Source: Methylotenera_A sp049687015 (GTDB lineage Bacteria > Pseudomonadota > Gammaproteobacteria > Burkholderiales > Methylophilaceae). From it: a stretch of 64,000 nucleotides of DNA. Positions 35,655 to 44,831 of the stretch are shown piece after piece. Under the pieces are notes generated by a model that made no database searches, had not been told where the DNA came from, and worked only from the letters and a program-made list of their open reading frames with translations. The first letter of the stretch is position 1. Each line of letters starts with the position of its first letter. The stretch spans positions 1 through 64,000 of the forward strand of contig JBAVIP010000050.1 in NCBI GenBank assembly GCA_049687015.1, written 5' to 3'. Both the position numbers and the translations under genes were made by a program.

Positions 35655-36229
35655 TGCTCAATATTAAGCTCTGTTTTTCTGGCATATTGCTTGCCTGTAC
35701 AACCAATATCCATGCGGCTCCCAGCGTAGAGTTTCAAACCTCGCAAGGCAATTTCACGATTGAACTTTACCCAGAAAAAGCACCTAAAACAGTGGCTAAT
35801 TTTTTACAATATGTCAACGATGGCTTTTACGAAAATACCATTTTTCATCGCGTCATCAACCGCTTTATGATTCAAGGTGGCGGCTTTGAGCGCGACTTGA
35901 CCGAGAAAAATACGCGCGCACCGATTGTTAATGAATCCAGCAACGGTTTATTGAACGAAACGGGCACCATCGCCATGGCGCGCACGGCCGACCCCGATTC
36001 TGCCACTGCGCAATTTTTCGTAAATCTGGCTGATAATCAATTTTTAAACTACACCAGCCCCAACCCTGAACAAATCGGTTACTGTGTGTTTGGCAAGGTC
36101 ACCAGCGGTTTCGAAGTGGTGCAGAAGATTGGCCTTAGCCCAACGACCAGCATGGGCAGAAACGCTGATGTGCCGGTTAAACCCATCACCATTAAAAGTG
36201 TAAAACTGCTTGCTGAAGTAGCCAAGTAA
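35654..36229 (+). CDS. ppiA: periplasmic cyclophilin-type peptidyl-prolyl isomerase
   Basis: A 191-residue exported cyclophilin with signal peptide (about 1-21, ending IHA-A). The catalytic region FHRVINRFMIQGGGF and AMARTADPDSATAQFFVNLADN match proteobacterial PpiA. It overlaps the L,D-transpeptidase stop by one base, and a cytoplasmic paralogue follows 47 bases later, so folding of periplasmic wall enzymes is a plausible role. Confidence 0.93.
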   Translation: MLNIKLCFSGILLACTTNIHAAPSVEFQTSQGNFTIELYPEKAPKTVANFLQYVNDGFYENTIFHRVINRFMIQGGGFERDLTEKNTRAPIVNESSNGLLNETGTIAMARTADPDSATAQFFVNLADNQFLNYTSPNPEQIGYCVFGKVTSGFEVVQKIGLSPTTSMGRNADVPVKPITIKSVKLLAEVAK

Positions 36230-36276
36230 GTTTTTACTTTATTCATTTTTTTTAAACAAATTATTAAGGATTTATT

Positions 36277-36768
36277 GTGGTTAAACTTTCAACCAATTTT
36301 GGCGATATTACACTTGAACTAAACGCCGAGAAAGCACCCATTACCGTGGCCAATTTTTTACAATACGTAGAAAAAGGTTTCTACGATGGCATGATTTTTC
36401 ATCGCGTCATTGACGGCTTTATGGTTCAGGGCGGTGGCTTTGACACCAATATGAAACAAAAGGCCACTGATGCCGAAATTAAAAACGAAGCGGATAACGG
36501 CTTGAGTAACGATAATTACACCATTGCCATGGCACGTACATCCATTCCGGATTCCGCAAGCAGCCAGTTTTTTATTAACGTTGCCGATAACGATTTTCTT
36601 AACCACACCGCGCCTACATCAAGCGGTTGGGGTTACTGTGTATTCGGTAAAGTGGTCGAAGGCATGGACGTAGTAGATAAGATTAAAAGCGTTAAAACCA
36701 CCAGTAAAGCAGGGCATCGCGACGTACCAGTTGAACCTGTGATTATAGAAAAAGCTAGTGTTATTTAA
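36277..36768 (+). CDS. ppiB: cytoplasmic cyclophilin-type peptidyl-prolyl isomerase
   Basis: A 163-residue cyclophilin without signal peptide, closely related to the upstream gene. It has FHRVIDGFMVQGGGFD and AMARTSIPDSASSQFFINVADN. The GTG start is supported by AAGGA six bases upstream. The two adjacent cyclophilins share most of the catalytic region and look like an old tandem duplication with one copy keeping a signal peptide. Confidence 0.95.
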   Translation: MVKLSTNFGDITLELNAEKAPITVANFLQYVEKGFYDGMIFHRVIDGFMVQGGGFDTNMKQKATDAEIKNEADNGLSNDNYTIAMARTSIPDSASSQFFINVADNDFLNHTAPTSSGWGYCVFGKVVEGMDVVDKIKSVKTTSKAGHRDVPVEPVIIEKASVI

Positions 36769-36787
36769 TACTAAATCCATCTCTTAA

Positions 36788-37519
36788 ATGGATCACTGTT
36801 TATTTATTTCCGACTTGCATCTATGTGATTCACGCCCGCACATCACCAAAGTTTTCATTGCGTTTTTAAAAAAGACTGCTGCTAATGCCCAAGCGCTGTA
36901 TATCTTGGGCGATTTATTTGAATACTGGGCGGGCGACGATGCCATTACAACCGGCACCCACAAATCCATTATTGATGCGCTTGGAAATATCACCAAGCAG
37001 GGCGTAAAAGTTTTTTTTATGCCTGGAAATCGTGATTTTTTAATCGGTGAAGGTTTTGAAAAAGCCACAGGAATTACAGTCCTAGCTGACCCAAGCTTAA
37101 TCACGCTTTATGGCAAACCTGTGTTACTAAGCCACGGCGATGCACTGTGTACCGACGATGTCGCTTATCAACAATTTCGTAGTGAAGTGCGTAGTAGCAC
37201 TTGGCAAACCCAATTTTTAAGCCAGCCATTAATTAATAGAATCGCTTATATTGAGCAACTGCGCGCCAAAAGCGAGCAGGAAAAATCTGAAAAGTCGATG
37301 CAGATTATGGATGTCAACATGACTGCAGTTGATGGTTTACTGCGCGACTATGCATACCCGCCACTATTCATTCATGGGCACACACACCGCCCCAATAAAC
37401 ATATCCACAAACTGGATGGAAATATATGTGAGCGCTGGGTGTTGGGCGATTGGTACGAACAAGGCAGTTACCTAAAACTTAGTGCTAACGGCTGTCGTTC
37501 TCAAGCACTATCATCATAA
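36788..37519 (+). CDS. lpxH: UDP-2,3-diacylglucosamine diphosphatase
   Basis: LpxH hydrolyses UDP-2,3-diacylglucosamine to lipid X in lipid A synthesis at the inner membrane. The 243-residue calcineurin-like phosphoesterase has the metal motifs FISDLHL, LGDLFEYWAGDD, MPGNRDFL, LSHGDALCT and HGHTHRPN. It lies 19 bases after ppiB; ppiB-lpxH adjacency is common in proteobacteria. Confidence 0.96.
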   Translation: MDHCLFISDLHLCDSRPHITKVFIAFLKKTAANAQALYILGDLFEYWAGDDAITTGTHKSIIDALGNITKQGVKVFFMPGNRDFLIGEGFEKATGITVLADPSLITLYGKPVLLSHGDALCTDDVAYQQFRSEVRSSTWQTQFLSQPLINRIAYIEQLRAKSEQEKSEKSMQIMDVNMTAVDGLLRDYAYPPLFIHGHTHRPNKHIHKLDGNICERWVLGDWYEQGSYLKLSANGCRSQALSS

Positions 37520-37527
37520 AATAGCCA

Positions 37528-37800
37528 ATGGCAAAAAAAATATTAGTGTGCACTAACTATCGCGCAAACCCCAACAATCCTTCATGCGCGGCGCGCGGCA
37601 GCAAAGAAGCAGCGTCAGCATTAACGCAGCAATTAAAGAAAAAAAATGTGTTGATAGAAGTGGAAGAATCGCCATGCATGGGTTTTTGCAATATCGGGCC
37701 AAATATTCACCTGATTCCAAACGGCGAGTTTTTTCATGAAGTTTCTGACAAAAAATTCGCCAAAATCATTAAAACCGCAAAAATATTTTTAGAGAACTAA
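37528..37800 (+). CDS. thioredoxin-like [2Fe-2S] ferredoxin domain protein
   Basis: A 90-residue protein whose four cysteines (C8, C20, C50, C54; spacing x11, x29, x3) match the thioredoxin-fold 2Fe-2S ferredoxin pattern, with MGFCNIGPNIHLIPNG around the last pair. Its electron partner is unknown. It begins 8 bases after lpxH and ends 4 bases before the convergent GAF/HD-GYP gene. Confidence 0.88.
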   Translation: MAKKILVCTNYRANPNNPSCAARGSKEAASALTQQLKKKNVLIEVEESPCMGFCNIGPNIHLIPNGEFFHEVSDKKFAKIIKTAKIFLEN

Positions 37801-37804
37801 CTTG

Positions 37805-39430
37805 CTAAAATGCCATATATCCGGGAATACTGGCAGGATCTACTTCATCAATTTGCGCGGATTCCAGAAACTTCTCGGCATAACGAAGATATATTTTTTC
37901 ACGAATAAATAAATCAAAAATATCCGGGTCAATATGATTGTCCAGCCGCATTTTTCCTAAAATATTCAGTGTTTCTGAAAGTGTTTTCGCTTTTTTGTAA
38001 GGCCTGTCTTTAGAAGTGAGTGCCTCAAAAATATCTGCAATCCCCATCATGCGTGCCGGAATGGACATTTGTTCGCGCGTTAAGCCTTTAGGGTAGCCTT
38101 TACCATCCATGCGCTCATGGTGCCCGCCTGCATACTCCGGCACGCGCCGCAAATCTTTAGGGTAAGTGAGCGCATTCAGCATACTAATGGTCACTGAGAT
38201 GTGATTGTTAATCACCATACGCTCCTCTGAGGTTAAAGTGCCGCGCTCTATGGTGAGGTTATACACCTCGTCTTCGCTTAAAAATTTAGCCGTATGGCCA
38301 GAGTCGTTCAGATACTCGTAATTGGCAATATCCTTAATACGCTGCAGATCTTCTGGCTGCATGGATTCACCGCCAATATTCACTTTACGAATAAAGTTTT
38401 TATCTTCTTCGAGTGTTCTTTTAATAACACTGATTTCATGGTCAAGTTGCAGCGAATTGACATTCGCACCGTTTCTGGCTGATGCCACCGCTTTACGTAA
38501 ACAGGCATTTTCACGCTGTGTTTTGAGTAACTCAAATCGATGGTCAATCAAATGAATGCGGTCAAAAATGGTTTCCAACTTGGTCGCTTTATCCATTACA
38601 TATTCTGGCGTCGTGACTTTGCCACAATCATGCAGCCATGCTGCAATTTTGAGTTCATAGACCTCTTTTTCGGTCATGGTAAAACTTTTCAGCGGGCCTT
38701 CATTGGTCCTAATCGCAGCCTCGGCTAGCATCATAGTGAGCTCTGGTACACGCTGGCAATGCCCGCCGGTATAAGGAGATTTCTCATCAATGGCATCTGC
38801 GATCAGCTTGATGAAAGACTCGAATAAATTTTTAAGGCCTTCAATTAAATTGTGATTGGTAAGTGCCACAGCGGCTTGCGAGGCAAGCGACTCTACCAAA
38901 CGCTGATGCGATTCAGAGAACGCAATGATTTGACTGGTCTGCGGATCAATAGCGTTGATCAGCTGTAAAACGCCGATAATCTCATTTTCATGATTTTTCA
39001 TCGGCACGGTTAAAAATGATTTTGAGCGATATCCCGTTTTTTGATCAAATTTTCGCGTGCCGGAAAAATCGAACCCCTCCGTTAAATAAGCATCGGCAAT
39101 ATTCACCGTTTTAGCATTAACCACGCTATAAGCCGCGACCATATTGATGTTTGGCTTGCCATCTTCAAGGTAAATCGGCAGTAGTGGAAATGGAATCGCC
39201 TTGCCGGTTGTACCACCCATCGCAATATCCAGGCTCAGTGTGCGCATGATCTCAAACTTGAGCTTGGCATCTTCGGTCACCGTATATAGCGTACCGCCAT
39301 CGGCATTGGTGAGTTCTTTCGCACCTAATAAAATGATTTCGAGCAGGCGATTATTATCGCGCTCAGCCGAGAGCGCCACGCCTATGGAGTGCAGGCGCTC
39401 GAGTTGATTTAGCATATCTGAAGTTTGCAT
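37805..39430 (-). CDS. GAF/HD-GYP cyclic-di-GMP phosphodiesterase
   Basis: A 541-residue cytoplasmic protein: a GAF sensor domain (about 20-185; NADGGTLYTV, FLTVPMKNHENEIIGVLQLIN) and an HD-GYP domain with H267-D268 (WLHDCGKVTTP), then H437-H438-E439 followed by DGKGYP. The HD-GYP domain has an internal insertion (about 285-350) between the HD and HHE motifs. The frame opens at a GTG at 39442, but the ATG at 39430 has a better ribosome-binding site (AAGG). It is the last gene of the PP2C-FHA-HD-GYP run. Confidence 0.92.
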   Translation of the reverse strand: MQTSDMLNQLERLHSIGVALSAERDNNRLLEIILLGAKELTNADGGTLYTVTEDAKLKFEIMRTLSLDIAMGGTTGKAIPFPLLPIYLEDGKPNINMVAAYSVVNAKTVNIADAYLTEGFDFSGTRKFDQKTGYRSKSFLTVPMKNHENEIIGVLQLINAIDPQTSQIIAFSESHQRLVESLASQAAVALTNHNLIEGLKNLFESFIKLIADAIDEKSPYTGGHCQRVPELTMMLAEAAIRTNEGPLKSFTMTEKEVYELKIAAWLHDCGKVTTPEYVMDKATKLETIFDRIHLIDHRFELLKTQRENACLRKAVASARNGANVNSLQLDHEISVIKRTLEEDKNFIRKVNIGGESMQPEDLQRIKDIANYEYLNDSGHTAKFLSEDEVYNLTIERGTLTSEERMVINNHISVTISMLNALTYPKDLRRVPEYAGGHHERMDGKGYPKGLTREQMSIPARMMGIADIFEALTSKDRPYKKAKTLSETLNILGKMRLDNHIDPDIFDLFIREKIYLRYAEKFLESAQIDEVDPASIPGYMAF

Positions 39431-39505
39431 CGGACCTTGCACTACGTCTTGAACAGAAGAATGTAATTACAATACATCAAAAAAACTGGTCATCAATATA
39501 ATTGC

Positions 39506-40306
39506 TTAAGCCAGATAGAATTCCATTTTTACACCTGACAAATCAATCACATCATGGTCATTTAATGCATAGGCCTGCATGCCAACACTTTGCCCATTCA
39601 CGATCGGGTGCTTTTCACCTTCCACATGTGCAATAAAGTAGCCATGCGGCCGCTTGGTAATAACCGCCACTTGCACCCCAGGCTTGCCTAGCGTGGTTAA
39701 TGCTTTGTTTAATGAAAGTTCGCGGCCAGAGTTGGTACCATTTAACACCTGCAAATGGCCTATTTTTTGAGCATTTCCAGTCGTATCTACAGGTATTTTC
39801 TGAGTTGGCTCTGCGGCCGCCGCTTGTATTGCTGCAGCCACTGGCACTGACGTTAGTACTGGTGTTGGTGTAGGTGTAACCGAATCGCCGTCGCCGCCCT
39901 TCTCATCAACATCTTTCTCAATATCGGCTTCTATTTCGGGTGCAGGCACAACCAGCCTTGCAGGCCGCATCACAACGGTGTTTTCAAAACCATTGCGGTT
40001 AGCAGGCGTTTTTTCTTGTGCCAGATTCTCATACCTAAGCTGGTATTTACCAATCTCTATGACATCATTGTGATGCAACACATGTTTTTTTACAGGCTTA
40101 TCATTTACCAAGGTGCCATTGGTGCTATTCAAATCCTCTAAAAAAGAATCGTTACCAATGGTCGTAATGGTCGCATGATCGCCACTCACTGCTAAATTAT
40201 CAATATGAATATCGTTTGATGGACGGCGCCCGATGGTGATGCGCTCTTTATCCAAGGCAAATTCCCCTAGTGAATTGCCGTCTAATGAAAAATGTAACTT
40301 TGCCAT
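39506..40306 (-). CDS. FHA domain protein
   Basis: A 266-residue protein with an N-terminal forkhead-associated domain (about 5-95; ITIGRRPSNDIHIDN, SGDHATI, LEDLNSTNGTLVN), which binds phosphothreonine peptides. A Pro/Ala/Thr linker leads to a second, weaker FHA-like region (about 175-266; GYFIAHVEGEKHPIVNG). The ATG at 40306 with AAGGGTG upstream was chosen over a longer frame. It sits between a PP2C phosphatase and an HD-GYP protein; no Ser/Thr kinase is present in the window, so the phosphorylating partner is elsewhere or absent. Confidence 0.9.
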   Translation of the reverse strand: MAKLHFSLDGNSLGEFALDKERITIGRRPSNDIHIDNLAVSGDHATITTIGNDSFLEDLNSTNGTLVNDKPVKKHVLHHNDVIEIGKYQLRYENLAQEKTPANRNGFENTVVMRPARLVVPAPEIEADIEKDVDEKGGDGDSVTPTPTPVLTSVPVAAAIQAAAAEPTQKIPVDTTGNAQKIGHLQVLNGTNSGRELSLNKALTTLGKPGVQVAVITKRPHGYFIAHVEGEKHPIVNGQSVGMQAYALNDHDVIDLSGVKMEFYLA

Positions 40307-40364
40307 AATCACCCTTGCCGTACTTTTTGATTTGTCATTTTTTGTTTTACCATTTGGAACTTTG

Positions 40365-41195
40365 CTACATGAAATTCTTGATGCTTCCAAGCAAGCTCTT
40401 AACCCAACCTTTTTCGGCCGTAAACTCTTTTTTTACTATGGCTATCACCACCGAAATATTATCTGTACCGCCATGTTCATTTGCAGATTGAATCAATTTG
40501 TTTGCCGCATACGAAATATTACCATTAGCTTCACGCAGCGTTTTAGCTATTTCTGCGTCATCAATGAGATCTGACAGCCCGTCAGAACACAGCAAATACA
40601 CGTCACCCACCTCAACATCCAGCTCCTGTAAATCCAAATCCACTTCAGGATCCACGCCCAGCGCGCGTGTAACGAGATTTTTATGATGAGACAATTTTGC
40701 CTGTTTCTCAGTCATCATCCCCGAGTTAATCTGCTCTTGCACTACTGAATGGTCTTCTGTAAGTCGTACTAACTTTTCATCACGCAGGCGGTACATCCGT
40801 GAATCGCCAATATGTCCCACCACCAGTTTATTATCGGTAAAAATGCCCGCCACCAATGTCGTACCCATACCAGCACATTGCGGTTGATTTTGCGAAATTT
40901 GATAAATCGCTGTATTGGTTTTCTCAACTGCATCTATCAGCATGTGCGATTCTGGTAATAAATTGTGCGCGGATTTCTTCAAGCGCGATTTATTCTGCAT
41001 AGCTTCTGTAACCTCAGCCGCTATCATCAGCACGGCGATTTCGCTTGCTACTTCGCCCGCCTGGTAGCCGCCCATACCATCAGCCAATACCAGCAAGCCT
41101 ATCGACAAATCACTCGCAATCGCATCTTCATTATGATCGCGAAATAAGCCTACATCGGTAAGCCGCACTACTGTTATCGCGTCTGATACATTCAA
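40365..41195 (-). CDS. PP2C family Ser/Thr protein phosphatase
   Basis: A 276-residue PPM phosphatase that removes phosphate from Ser/Thr. Metal-binding and catalytic motifs are complete: DVGLFRDHNEDA, VLADGMGGYQAGEVAS, VGHIGDSRMYRL, LLCSDGLSDLI and GGTDNISVVIA. No membrane helix is seen. It is 58 bases upstream of the FHA gene, the typical pairing of phosphatase and phosphothreonine reader, and 57 bases after nusB. Confidence 0.95.
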   Translation of the reverse strand: MNVSDAITVVRLTDVGLFRDHNEDAIASDLSIGLLVLADGMGGYQAGEVASEIAVLMIAAEVTEAMQNKSRLKKSAHNLLPESHMLIDAVEKTNTAIYQISQNQPQCAGMGTTLVAGIFTDNKLVVGHIGDSRMYRLRDEKLVRLTEDHSVVQEQINSGMMTEKQAKLSHHKNLVTRALGVDPEVDLDLQELDVEVGDVYLLCSDGLSDLIDDAEIAKTLREANGNISYAANKLIQSANEHGGTDNISVVIAIVKKEFTAEKGWVKSLLGSIKNFM

Positions 41196-41252
41196 AGTTT
41201 CAAGCCCACAAATGTATGAATCGTTATTATCATTATTGAAAGCCTAGTATAT

Positions 41253-41723
41253 CTATTGCCGTCTAAACTCCTGCGGCCTAGCACTCGCAGCTACTTTATC
41301 CAATACGCCATTGATGTACTTATGCCCGTCTACACCGCCATATAGTTTCGCCAATTCAACGCCTTCGTTAATGGCGACGCGGTATGGAATGCTCATATCA
41401 AACATGAGTTCAAACGATGAAATTCGCAAAATCGCATGCTCTACAGGACTTAATTCTTCTACTTTTCTATCAATAAAGGCTGAAATTTGCTGGTCAAGCT
41501 CATTTACTTTATCAGTCACTCCCTCCAGCAGATGTTTAAAATACGCTTCATCTGCTTTTGTGTATTCCGGGTCATCTTGCGCATCCAAGATAATTTGTTT
41601 TATTTCACCGGCATTGATCATGCCGCGATACACCGCCTTCAAGACCAGTTCACGCGACTTGCGGCGATTTTGACTTATTTTTGGTTTTTTAGCTGCCTTG
41701 ATTTCAACCTTGCTATCACTCAT
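41253..41723 (-). CDS. nusB: transcription antitermination factor NusB
   Basis: RNA-binding factor that with S10 (NusE) prevents early termination of rRNA transcription. The 156-residue protein has an N-terminal Lys-rich extension, then RRKSRELVLKAVYRG, LSPVEHAILRISSFEL and RVAINEGVELAKLYGG. It overlaps the ribH stop by four bases (ATGA), the conserved ribH-nusB pairing. Confidence 0.97.
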   Translation of the reverse strand: MSDSKVEIKAAKKPKISQNRRKSRELVLKAVYRGMINAGEIKQIILDAQDDPEYTKADEAYFKHLLEGVTDKVNELDQQISAFIDRKVEELSPVEHAILRISSFELMFDMSIPYRVAINEGVELAKLYGGVDGHKYINGVLDKVAASARPQEFRRQ

Positions 41724-42169
41724 AACGCATGCACCAAATTAGCCATTTCAATCGCCACCTGCGCGGCCTCCGTGCCTTTAACCAGCATGCGCGCCAGCGC
41801 CTGGTCGTCATCTTCTGTCGTTAACACCGCATTGGCCACCGGCACGCCTGTGTTGAGCTGAACCTCTGAAATGCCGCGCGCAGACTCGTTTGCGACCACT
41901 TCAAAGTGATAAGTTTCGCCACGGATAATCGCACCTAAAGCAATCAATGCATCGTATTTTTCACTCAAGGCCATGTGCTGCAAAATAAGCGGCGTTTCCA
42001 GTGCGCCCGGCACAGTGGCAATGCGGATATGCTCAGGTTTAACGCCTAGCTTTAACAGTTCTGCATGGCAAGCCGCCAGCAAGCCTTCGCCAATATCGCT
42101 ATTAAAGCGCGATTGCACAATGCCGATCTTTTTGCCCGCGCCGTCTAAGTTAATGTCTATTTTATTCAA
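41720..42169 (-). CDS. ribH: 6,7-dimethyl-8-ribityllumazine synthase
   Basis: Penultimate enzyme of riboflavin synthesis; usually forms a 60-subunit shell or a pentamer. The 149-residue protein has VQSRFNSDIGEGLL, the substrate motif TVPGALETPL, and ALGAIIRGETYHFEVV with the catalytic His. It is translationally coupled to nusB. Its product feeds RibF, encoded at 16876-17793. Confidence 0.97.
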   Translation of the reverse strand: MNKIDINLDGAGKKIGIVQSRFNSDIGEGLLAACHAELLKLGVKPEHIRIATVPGALETPLILQHMALSEKYDALIALGAIIRGETYHFEVVANESARGISEVQLNTGVPVANAVLTTEDDDQALARMLVKGTEAAQVAIEMANLVHAL

Positions 42170-42239
42170 TTAATTCTCTAATAATGTGCTAAAACCGCTA
42201 TTTTACCTGATAAGCACTGACACATTTTGCCGGTTTTAT

Positions 42240-43931
42240 CTAAACTCCGCTAAATAGTACCCAAGCCTTTTGCACCGTGCTCCAAACACCATAGCTAATC
42301 GGTATCAATACAGCCGCCCAGGCCAACTTAACCAGAATGGGATGCTGTTCTGCATTGCTCATTGAAGCTGCATTTGCTGAGGCATTTTGTAATGATTTCT
42401 CATGACTGATTTTATGCACTTCCTCTAACTCTGCGTCCGTCATAAAGTATTTATCCGCTACTGGCCTCACCAGCATATTGGCAAAAAACCCTACAACCAG
42501 CAAGCCTGCCAGCACGACAAAAATCGGTGCGTAAATCTGGTCAAACGGGATGCCTTTTTCCAGCCGGGTATCGTGCATATAATTCACCACCACCGGCCCT
42601 AAAATGCCCGCTGTCGACCACGCAGTAAGCAAGCGCCCATGAATCGCGCCGACAAACTGCGTACCGAACATATCCGCCAGATAAGCCGGAATAGTGGCAA
42701 AACCGCCGCCATACATAGAGGCAATGACGCAAAAGCTTGCCACAAACAAGGCCAGTGATTTCATGCCCGCCATATAAGTGGCGGTGCAATATAAAATGGC
42801 GCCTAATGTGAAGAAAATAAAGTAGGTGCGTTTGCGACCAAGCTTATCTGACGAGCTAGCCCAGCCGATGCGACCAAAAATATTGAATAGTGAAATTAGG
42901 CCAACGAAGCCTGCACCAACAGCGGCGGCCTTGGCGGTTAAACCTTCATCGGCTTTTATCTCGGCAAAACCGATACTGTGTTCTGCTGTACCTACGGGGG
43001 CAATTAAAGCACCGCCAAATGTCTCTTGCAACATAGGCGCAGCTGCGCCAATAATGCCAATGCCCGCCGATACATTCATGCACAGCACCAGCCATAGCAG
43101 CCAGAACTGCGGTGTTTTATGTGCATTTTTTAAATGTACATGGCGCGTTGCAATCATGGTGTTTTTTGTTGTGTCCGGCGGCGTCCAGCCGGCTGGCTTC
43201 CAGCCCACTGGCGGCACACGATAACCTAGCGATCCGCTGAGCATAAACACAAAATATATCGCACTCAGCGCCACAAAAGTTTGCCATACGCCCACATTAC
43301 CAGGCGATGCAAAATGACCCATGAGCTTAGTCGCCAGTGGCGAACCTATCATCGCACCGCCACCAAAGCCCATAATCGCCATGCCTGTGGCCATGCCGCG
43401 CCTATCGGGGAACCACTTAATCAGCGTAGAAACTGGCGAAATATAGCCCAAACCAAGCCCGACACCACCTATCACGCCACTGCCCAGCCACATCATCCAT
43501 AATTGATGGGTATAAACGCCATAGGCAGAAATCAGCAAGCCGCCGCACCAGCACAGCATGGAGACCAAGCCCGCCTTGCGCGGCCCTTCACGCTCCAGCC
43601 AACCACCCCACAGCGCTGCTGAGCATCCAAGCAGCACGAAAAACAGGGTGTACATCCAGCCCAAATCAAACTGCGTCCAGTTGCAATCGGTCGCGAATAA
43701 GGCTTTTGCGGTGCCAGATAATTTTTCGCCAAATGTGGTGGCGCCTGCCGCGCAGGCCGCCAGCGGTTTGCCATCTTCGCCCATCAGGGCGTTGCCAAGC
43801 GGCTTCCAGAACACGCTGAAGCCATACGCCATACCAATGGACAAGTGCACAGCCAGTGCGGCTGGCGGCACCAGCCAGCGATTAAAATTTGCATTTGCGG
43901 TGATATATTCTTTTGATAAAAAACCTGCCAT
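42240..43931 (-). CDS. OFA-family MFS transporter (oxalate/formate antiporter type)
   Basis: A 563-residue inner-membrane carrier of the major facilitator superfamily, OFA family. Twelve or more hydrophobic segments are visible, with the family hallmarks GMAYGFSVFWKPLG, GVGLGLGYISPVSTLIKWFPDRRGMATG and FGRIGWASSSDKLGRK. A roughly 50-residue loop lies between the first two membrane segments, and an extra C-terminal helix follows a hydrophilic stretch. OFA members carry oxalate, formate, lactate or related anions; the substrate here is not known. A C1 acid would suit a methylotroph, but that is inference. Confidence 0.9.
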   Translation of the reverse strand: MAGFLSKEYITANANFNRWLVPPAALAVHLSIGMAYGFSVFWKPLGNALMGEDGKPLAACAAGATTFGEKLSGTAKALFATDCNWTQFDLGWMYTLFFVLLGCSAALWGGWLEREGPRKAGLVSMLCWCGGLLISAYGVYTHQLWMMWLGSGVIGGVGLGLGYISPVSTLIKWFPDRRGMATGMAIMGFGGGAMIGSPLATKLMGHFASPGNVGVWQTFVALSAIYFVFMLSGSLGYRVPPVGWKPAGWTPPDTTKNTMIATRHVHLKNAHKTPQFWLLWLVLCMNVSAGIGIIGAAAPMLQETFGGALIAPVGTAEHSIGFAEIKADEGLTAKAAAVGAGFVGLISLFNIFGRIGWASSSDKLGRKRTYFIFFTLGAILYCTATYMAGMKSLALFVASFCVIASMYGGGFATIPAYLADMFGTQFVGAIHGRLLTAWSTAGILGPVVVNYMHDTRLEKGIPFDQIYAPIFVVLAGLLVVGFFANMLVRPVADKYFMTDAELEEVHKISHEKSLQNASANAASMSNAEQHPILVKLAWAAVLIPISYGVWSTVQKAWVLFSGV

Positions 43932-44046
43932 GCGACCCCCTGAGAGATATGTGATATCGTTGTTATTCGAACAAGCTACATAGTGTTACAAAATGCCAAA
44001 AATGGCAATTGTGCCTGAAATTTTATCTTAAAAAAATGTTTGAATT

Positions 44047-44079
44047 TTGTCATGAATATGTCATATTAAAGTCACAAAA
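44047..44079 (+). promoter_or_regulatory. Pho box (three 11-bp direct repeats) upstream of phoB
   Basis: Three adjacent 11-base units, TTGTCATGAAT, ATGTCATATTA and AAGTCACAAAA, repeat the core GTCA with exact helical spacing. This matches the known PhoB-binding site built of CTGTCAT-type repeats. It ends 31 bases before the phoB start and replaces a -35 element, indicating autoregulation under phosphate starvation. Confidence 0.85.
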
Positions 44080-44110
44080 TGGTTTGAACTGAACAAATCG
44101 AGATAACACA

Positions 44111-44806
44111 ATGCCAGCAAATATTTTAGTAGTCGAAGACGAGCCTGCGATACAGGAACTGCTTGCCTTGAACATCACGCAGGCAGGCCACAATGCTATA
44201 CGCGCACTAAGCGTGGAACACGCACAGGAGCTGCTTCACAGCACATTGCCAGATTTGATTCTACTGGACTGGATGCTGCCCGGCATGAGCGGTATCGAAT
44301 ACGCGCGGCGCTTGAAATCCGACAACCTTACCAAAGCCATCCCCATTATCATGCTCACCGCGCGCAGTGATGAATACGACAAAGTGCGCGGCCTGGAAGT
44401 GGGTGCGGACGATTACGTGACCAAGCCATTCAGCCCACGCGAGTTGAACGCTCGCATCAAGGCAGTATTGCGCCGCCGTGCGCCGCAAATGACTGATGAT
44501 CCAATCGAGATACAAGGCTTATTGCTGGACCCTACCACACATCGCGTGACGGGCAACAGCACCAATATTGATTTGGGCCCAACCGAGTTCAGATTGCTGC
44601 ATTATTTTATGAGCAACGCCGAACGTGTGCATACACGCAGCCAGTTGCTGGATAAAGTGTGGGGCGACCGCGTTTTCGTTGAAGATCGCACGGTAGACGT
44701 GCATATCCGTCGTTTACGCAATGCGCTAGCCGTTTCTGGCCATCAGGATTTAATTCAAACCGTGCGCGGCTCGGGTTATCGGCTCTCGGCCATCAAGGAA
44801 AGTTAG
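44111..44806 (+). CDS. phoB: phosphate response regulator PhoB
   Basis: OmpR-family transcription activator of the phosphate-starvation regulon. The 231-residue protein has the receiver domain (VVEDEPAIQ, phospho-acceptor D53 in LLDWMLPG, LTAR, VTKPFSPRE) and a winged-helix DNA-binding domain (LGPTEFRLLHYFMSNAERVH; HIRRLRNAL; VRGSGYRL). A three-repeat Pho box lies just upstream. phoR follows after 56 bases. Confidence 0.95.
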   Translation: MPANILVVEDEPAIQELLALNITQAGHNAIRALSVEHAQELLHSTLPDLILLDWMLPGMSGIEYARRLKSDNLTKAIPIIMLTARSDEYDKVRGLEVGADDYVTKPFSPRELNARIKAVLRRRAPQMTDDPIEIQGLLLDPTTHRVTGNSTNIDLGPTEFRLLHYFMSNAERVHTRSQLLDKVWGDRVFVEDRTVDVHIRRLRNALAVSGHQDLIQTVRGSGYRLSAIKES

Positions 44807-44831
44807 CTCAACTTAGATAAAAGCTCGCTAT

